Assembly (NCBI GenBank): GCA_007125475.1
Contig: SLDB01000057.1
Coordinates: 1-9,927, forward strand
Source: Nitriliruptoraceae bacterium
Lineage (GTDB): Bacteria > Actinomycetota > Nitriliruptoria > Nitriliruptorales > Nitriliruptoraceae
Direction: 5' to 3'
DNA: 9,927 nt
In this document: in pieces, positions 6,420-9,927 of the stretch
Numbering within the stretch: position 1 is the first letter of the stretch
Layout: each line of letters opens with the position of its first letter
The notes under the pieces: model-generated
The model's input: the letters and a program-made list of their open reading frames with translations, nothing else
The model's database searches: none
Told to the model about the DNA's origin: nothing
Position numbers and translations under genes: made by a program

Positions 6420-7349
6420 GTGGTCTCGGAGCTCTTCGACGCCCCGCGCTGGCGTGCCGTGGCGGGGTTCGACGACCTCACCGACGTCACCTACCACCGC
6501 GGCCTCGACCCGGCCACCGGTGGTGACATCGGCGTGGTCCGCGTCGCGTTCGACCGTCCCGAGGTCCGCAACGCGTTCCGCCCGCACACCGTCGACGAGC
6601 TCGCCCGCGTCCTCGACCACGCCCGGATGACCTCGGACGTGGGGTGTGTGCTCCTCACCGGGAACGGTCCCTCGCCTCGGGACGGCGGCTGGGCGTTCTG
6701 CTCGGGGGGAGATCAGCGCATCCGCGGCCGGGACGGGTACCGCTACACCGACGACCCGTCCGCCGAGACCGCCGACCACATCGACCCGGCGCGTTCCGGG
6801 CGGCTGCACATCCTCGAGGTCCAGCGGCTGATCCGGATGATGCCCAAGGTCGTGATCTGCGTCGTCCCCGGGTGGGCGGCCGGGGGAGGGCACTCCCTGC
6901 ACGTCGTCGCCGATCTCACGCTGGCCAGCCGGCAGCACGCCCGGTTCAAGCAGACCGACCTCGCGGTCGCCTCGTTCGACGGGGGGTTCGGTTCGGCGTA
7001 CCTGGCCAAGCAGGTCGGGCAGAAGTTCGCCCGTGAGATCTTCTTCCTCGGGGGGGAGTACACCGCCGACGACGGCCACCGGATGGGGATGGTGAACGCC
7101 GTCGTCGACCACGACGAGCTCGAACACGTCGCCGTCGACTGGGCCAGGCGGATCACCGCCCAGTCCCCGACCGCGCTGCGGATGCTGAAGTACGCGATGA
7201 ACCTCACCGACGACGGCCTCGTCGGCCAGCAGGTGTTCGCGGGCGAGGCCACCCGCCTGGCGTACATGACCGACGAGGCCGCCGAGGGGCGTGACGCCTT
7301 CCTCGAGAAGCGCGACCCCGAGTGGTCGGCGTTCCCGTACCACTACTGA
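6420..7349 (+). CDS. menB: 1,4-dihydroxy-2-naphthoyl-CoA synthase
   Basis: MenB is a crotonase-fold enzyme that cyclises o-succinylbenzoyl-CoA to DHNA-CoA. The 309-aa product closely resembles mycobacterial MenB along its length. Landmarks: FCSGGDQRIRG (93-103) and GWAAGGGHSLH (151-161), forming the oxyanion hole and CoA site; QTDLAVASFDGGFG (178-191) with Asp180 and Asp187; and the typical C-terminus from GEATRLAYMTDE to the end. The Asp180 position carries Gly in E. coli-type enzymes, which use bicarbonate as catalytic base; an Asp here predicts the bicarbonate-independent (type II) class. Ala184 stands where MenB proteins usually have Gly (VGSFDGG). GTG 6420 is chosen for the AAGGGAG ribosome binding site 5 nt upstream; GTG 6405 and the longer frame to 5862 lack one and run into menE antisense. 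First gene of the plus-strand men group. Confidence 0.96.
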   Translation: MVSELFDAPRWRAVAGFDDLTDVTYHRGLDPATGGDIGVVRVAFDRPEVRNAFRPHTVDELARVLDHARMTSDVGCVLLTGNGPSPRDGGWAFCSGGDQRIRGRDGYRYTDDPSAETADHIDPARSGRLHILEVQRLIRMMPKVVICVVPGWAAGGGHSLHVVADLTLASRQHARFKQTDLAVASFDGGFGSAYLAKQVGQKFAREIFFLGGEYTADDGHRMGMVNAVVDHDELEHVAVDWARRITAQSPTALRMLKYAMNLTDDGLVGQQVFAGEATRLAYMTDEAAEGRDAFLEKRDPEWSAFPYHY

Positions 7350-7397
7350 GCGCCCCGCGCCCCCGAACCCCACCCTCCTCGTCGACGACGGATCCGT

Positions 7398-8279
7398 GTG
7401 AGCATCCTGATCACCGCCGCCAGGCCCCGCACGTTGCCGGCGGCCCTCGCGCCGGTGCTGGTCGGGACCGCGGCCGCCGCCCGCCCGGTCGCCGAGCTCG
7501 ACGCGGTGCGGTTCGGCCTCGCGCTGGTCACCGCCCTCGCCCTGCAGGTCGCCGTGAACTACGCCAACGACCTCGCCGACGGGGTGCGGGGCGTGGACAC
7601 CGCCGAACGCGTCGGCCCCCGGCGCGCCGTGGCCTCCGGTGACGTCTCGCCGAAGGCGATGCGCCTCGCCGTCGTCGCCGCGCTCACCGTCGCCGTGCTG
7701 GCCGGCGGCGCCCTGGCGTGGCTCGTCGGCCCCGAGCTGCTGGTGGTTGGGGCGGTGGCGATCCTCGCCGCCCTGGGGTACTCGGGCGGGCGGCGTCCGT
7801 ACGCCAGCCTCGGCCTCGGCGAGGTCGGGGTGTTCGTGTTCTTCGGTGTCGTGGCGACCGCCGGCTCGGCGTACGTCCAGGACGCCGCGGTCACGCTCAC
7901 CCCGGTCCTCGCCTCGGTCCCGGTCGGGTTCGTCGCGGTGGCGCTGTTGGTGGTCAACAACCTCCGTGACATCCCCACCGACGAGGCCGCCGACAAGCGG
8001 ACCCTGGCGGTCCGCCTCGGCGAGGTGCGCACCCGCCTGCTCTACCAGGTGCTGATCGTGAGCGCGGTGGCCTGGGTGATCCCGATCGCGTTCGTCGTCG
8101 GCTCCGCCTGGCCGCTTGTCGCCCTCACCGCGCTCCCCCTCGCCGTCCCGCCGCTGCTGCAGGTCCACAGCACACCGATCGGGGCCGGGCTGGTCACCGT
8201 CCTCGAGCTCACCGGGCGCTTCCAGCTGCTGTTCGCGGTCCTGCTCGCCGTCGGGTTCCTCGCGGCGGAGGTCGTCTGA
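7398..8279 (+). CDS. menA: 1,4-dihydroxy-2-naphthoate polyprenyltransferase
   Basis: MenA prenylates DHNA with a polyprenyl diphosphate at the membrane, giving demethylmenaquinone. The 293-aa protein has about eight or nine hydrophobic helices and both UbiA-superfamily aspartate motifs: NDLADGVRGVD (57-67; Asp58, Asp61, Asp67), which binds Mg-diphosphate, and NNLRDIPTDEAADKR (187-201; Asp191, Asp195). The N-terminus ITAARPRTLPAALAPVLVG is typical of MenA. GTG 7398 is the chosen start; only a weak GGA (7390-7392) precedes it. A GTG at 7396 is out of frame. The 48-bp gap after menB contains a 10-bp palindrome (TCGTCGACGA, 7379-7388) but no clear promoter or terminator, so co-transcription with menB is likely. 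menC begins 1 bp after the stop. Confidence 0.95.
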   Translation: MSILITAARPRTLPAALAPVLVGTAAAARPVAELDAVRFGLALVTALALQVAVNYANDLADGVRGVDTAERVGPRRAVASGDVSPKAMRLAVVAALTVAVLAGGALAWLVGPELLVVGAVAILAALGYSGGRRPYASLGLGEVGVFVFFGVVATAGSAYVQDAAVTLTPVLASVPVGFVAVALLVVNNLRDIPTDEAADKRTLAVRLGEVRTRLLYQVLIVSAVAWVIPIAFVVGSAWPLVALTALPLAVPPLLQVHSTPIGAGLVTVLELTGRFQLLFAVLLAVGFLAAEVV

Positions 8280-8280
8280 C

Positions 8281-9255
8281 GTGACCGTCGTCGAGCTCCG
8301 GCCGTTCACGGTGCCGATGCGCCAGCGGTTCCGTCGGGTCACCCGGCGCAGCGGCGTGCTGCTCCGCGGCGACGCCGGCTGGGGCGAGTTCTCCCCGTTC
8401 CCCGAGTACGGCCCCGAGGTGACCGCACGCTGGCTCTCCGCGGCCGTCGCCGCGGCCGAGGACGCCTTCCCCACCCCGCGCCGGGACCGGGTCCCGGTGA
8501 ACACCACCGTCCCCGCGGTCGACGCCGTCACCGCCCACGACCTCGTGGTGGGCTCCGGGTGTGCCACCGCGAAGGTGAAGGTCGCCGAGCCGGGTCAGGA
8601 CCTCGCCGAGGACCTCGAACGTGTCGCGGCGGTGCGCGACGCCCTCGGTCCGGCCGGGCACGTGCGGATCGATGCGAACGGGGCCTGGGACGTCGCGACG
8701 GCGACGCTGGCGATCTCCCGCCTCGACGCCGCCGCGGGAGGGTTGCAGTACTGCGAGCAGCCGTGCGCGACGCTCGAGGAGCTCGCCGAGGTCCGCCGCC
8801 GCGTCGACACCCCGCTGGCCGCCGATGAATCGATCCGCACCGCCGCCGACCCGCTGAGGGTCGCGCTCGCGGGCGCCGCCGACGTCGTGGTCGTGAAGGT
8901 CCAGCCGCTTGGCGGGGTGGAGCGCGCGCTCGAGGTCGTGCAGGCGGCGGGTCTGCCGGCGGTGGTCTCCTCGGCCGTGGAGACCTCGGTCGGACTCGCG
9001 GCGGGGGTGGCACTCGCCGCCGCCCTCGACGAGCTGCCCTACGCCTGCGGCCTGGGGACCGCGACGCTGTTGGCCGCCGACGTCACCGACGACCCCCTCA
9101 CCCCGGTGGCCGGTGCGTTGCCGGTGCGTCGGGTCTCCCCCGACCCGGCGATGCTCGCGCAGTGCGACCCGTCGCCGGAGGAGTCCGAGGACCTGCTGGA
9201 GCGGTTGCACCTCGCCGCGGCCGGCGGTGGGGACGCCGCGGGAGGTGGCCGGTGA
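8281..9255 (+). CDS. menC: o-succinylbenzoate synthase
   Basis: MenC dehydrates SHCHC to o-succinylbenzoate. It is an enolase-superfamily enzyme of 324 aa, the compact actinobacterial form. The catalytic set is complete: the KxK pair Lys98/Lys100 (TAKVKV) on one face, metal ligands Asp131 (RIDANGAWD), Glu159 (CEQPC) and Asp182 (ADESI), and Lys206 (VVKVQPLGG) on the opposite face. SSAVETSVG after the last lysine is also characteristic. The start GTG 8281 has GGAGG (8267-8271) 9 nt upstream and lies 1 bp after the menA stop; the longer open frame from 8116 is menA out of frame. The C-terminus carries a Gly/Ala-rich tail that overlaps menD by 4 bp. Some superfamily members also racemise N-succinylamino acids; the men context makes OSB synthesis the main role. 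Confidence 0.95.
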   Translation: MTVVELRPFTVPMRQRFRRVTRRSGVLLRGDAGWGEFSPFPEYGPEVTARWLSAAVAAAEDAFPTPRRDRVPVNTTVPAVDAVTAHDLVVGSGCATAKVKVAEPGQDLAEDLERVAAVRDALGPAGHVRIDANGAWDVATATLAISRLDAAAGGLQYCEQPCATLEELAEVRRRVDTPLAADESIRTAADPLRVALAGAADVVVVKVQPLGGVERALEVVQAAGLPAVVSSAVETSVGLAAGVALAAALDELPYACGLGTATLLAADVTDDPLTPVAGALPVRRVSPDPAMLAQCDPSPEESEDLLERLHLAAAGGGDAAGGGR

Positions 9256-9927
9256 CGCTGCACGCCGCGAACCCGTCGCACGCCTGCGCGCTCGTCGTCG
9301 CCGACGAGCTCGCCCGGTGCGGGGTCACCGACGTCGTCGTGGCGCCGGGATCACGGTCGACGGCGCTCGCCCTCGCCCTGCACGACGAGGCGCGGATCCG
9401 GGTGCACGTGGAGATCGACGAGCGGTCCGCCGGGTTCTTCGCGGTCGGGTACGCGCGGGTGACCGGGCACCCGGCCCCCGTGGTCGTGACCAGCGGTACG
9501 GCGGTCGCCAACCTCCACCCGGCGGTGGTCGAGGCCGACGCCGGCGGTGTGCCGCTGCTGCTGCTCACCGCGGACCGCCCCCCGGAGCTGCGTCACACCG
9601 GGGCGAACCAGGCGATCGACCAGATCGGGATCTTCGCGGCGGCGCCGAGGTGGCAGGTCGAGCTCGGCGTCCCCGAGGACCGGCCGTCGGCGAACCGGCT
9701 GTGGCGCAGCACCGTCGGCCGTGCCGTGGCCGAGACGCGGGGGTTGGCCGGACCCCCGGGGCCGGTGCACGTCAACCTGCCGTTCCGTGAACCGACGGTC
9801 CCGCTGTCCGACGACGGTCGCGCCCCGGCCTCGCCCCCGTTCGCGGGGTCGCTCGAGGGCCGCGCCGACGGCGGGCCGTGGCTGCGTGCCGCACCGACGC
9901 CGCGGGTCCTCGAGCCGGAGGCGACCG
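9252..9927 (+). CDS. menD: SEPHCHC synthase, N-terminal part (3' cut by window end)
   Basis: MenD is a thiamine-diphosphate enzyme that joins isochorismate with the succinic semialdehyde unit of 2-oxoglutarate, the committed step to menaquinone. Only about 225 codons of an expected roughly 550 lie in the window, and the frame is open at the right edge. GTG 9252 overlaps the menC stop (GTGA) and has GGGAGG (9240-9245) 6 nt upstream. Recognisable MenD signatures: APGSRSTALALAL (31-43), EIDERSAGFFAVGYA with Glu57 as the cofactor-activating glutamate, TSGTAVANLHPAVVEAD, and LLTADRPPELRHTGANQAIDQ, all in the order found in E. coli and mycobacterial MenD. The residues after the pyrimidine-binding domain (VHVNLPFREP) begin the linker to the middle domain. 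No disruption is visible in the part present. Confidence 0.95.
   Translation, partial: MTLHAANPSHACALVVADELARCGVTDVVVAPGSRSTALALALHDEARIRVHVEIDERSAGFFAVGYARVTGHPAPVVVTSGTAVANLHPAVVEADAGGVPLLLLTADRPPELRHTGANQAIDQIGIFAAAPRWQVELGVPEDRPSANRLWRSTVGRAVAETRGLAGPPGPVHVNLPFREPTVPLSDDGRAPASPPFAGSLEGRADGGPWLRAAPTPRVLEPEAT

Noticed and set aside
7379..7388. 10-bp palindrome TCGTCGACGA between menB and menA
   Set aside because: A single short palindrome built from GTCGAC/GACGAC steps very common in this sequence, with no second element to give it meaning.
6351..8567. Continuation of the menE reading frame on the minus strand upstream of 6350 (an open frame of 1135 codons in all)
   Set aside because: The upstream part is antisense to menB, menA and the start of menC, with Gly/Asp/Arg-rich, domain-free sequence. 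Long open antisense frames are expected at this GC content.
1..9927. Mobile elements, CRISPR arrays, tRNA/rRNA genes, defence or secondary-metabolite systems
   Set aside because: I found no transposase or integrase motif, no regularly spaced repeats and no cloverleaf-like sequence; nearly all DNA is accounted for by housekeeping respiratory genes.

Overview
The window is very GC-rich, uses GTG and ATG starts freely, and is packed with short-spaced or overlapping genes. Together with the gene content and close protein resemblance to mycobacterial and other actinobacterial enzymes (MenB above all), this points to a chromosomal segment of a high-GC actinobacterium. I cannot fix the genus. Strong acidity of some exported domains would fit a saline or alkaline habitat, but that is speculation.

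Left part (1-5125, all + strand): a partial, unrecognised two-helix membrane protein with an acidic extracytoplasmic domain. It is followed by a 161-bp leader rich in inverted repeats, then a complete System II cytochrome c maturation operon: resA (lipoprotein thiol-disulfide reductase), ccdA (membrane electron conduit to ResA), resB/ccs1 and ccsB (also called ccsA or resC). CcdA and ResA keep apocytochrome CXXCH cysteines reduced. ResB and CcsB together export haem and ligate it. resA/ccdA and resB/ccsB overlap; resB appears to have its own leaderless-type promoter.

Right part (5160-9927): a menaquinone biosynthesis cluster. menE lies on the minus strand, converging on ccsB. menB, menA, menC and menD follow on the plus strand; menD is cut by the window end. 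menE and menB diverge from a 69-bp region that holds overlapping, oppositely directed -10-like boxes. In pathway order: MenD makes SEPHCHC from isochorismate and 2-oxoglutarate, MenC makes o-succinylbenzoate, MenE activates it with CoA, MenB closes the naphthoate ring, and MenA attaches the polyprenyl tail. menF, menH, the DHNA-CoA thioesterase and the methyltransferase are not in the window.

Both halves serve one purpose, the respiratory chain (c-type cytochromes plus the quinone that feeds them). Linkage of cytochrome c maturation and men genes is also known in mycobacteria, in a looser arrangement. I see no mobile element, CRISPR array, tRNA, rRNA or defence system, and no evidence for a new multi-gene system. 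The points most worth a second look are the unrecognised first protein, the structured leader before resA, and the two unusual promoter layouts.
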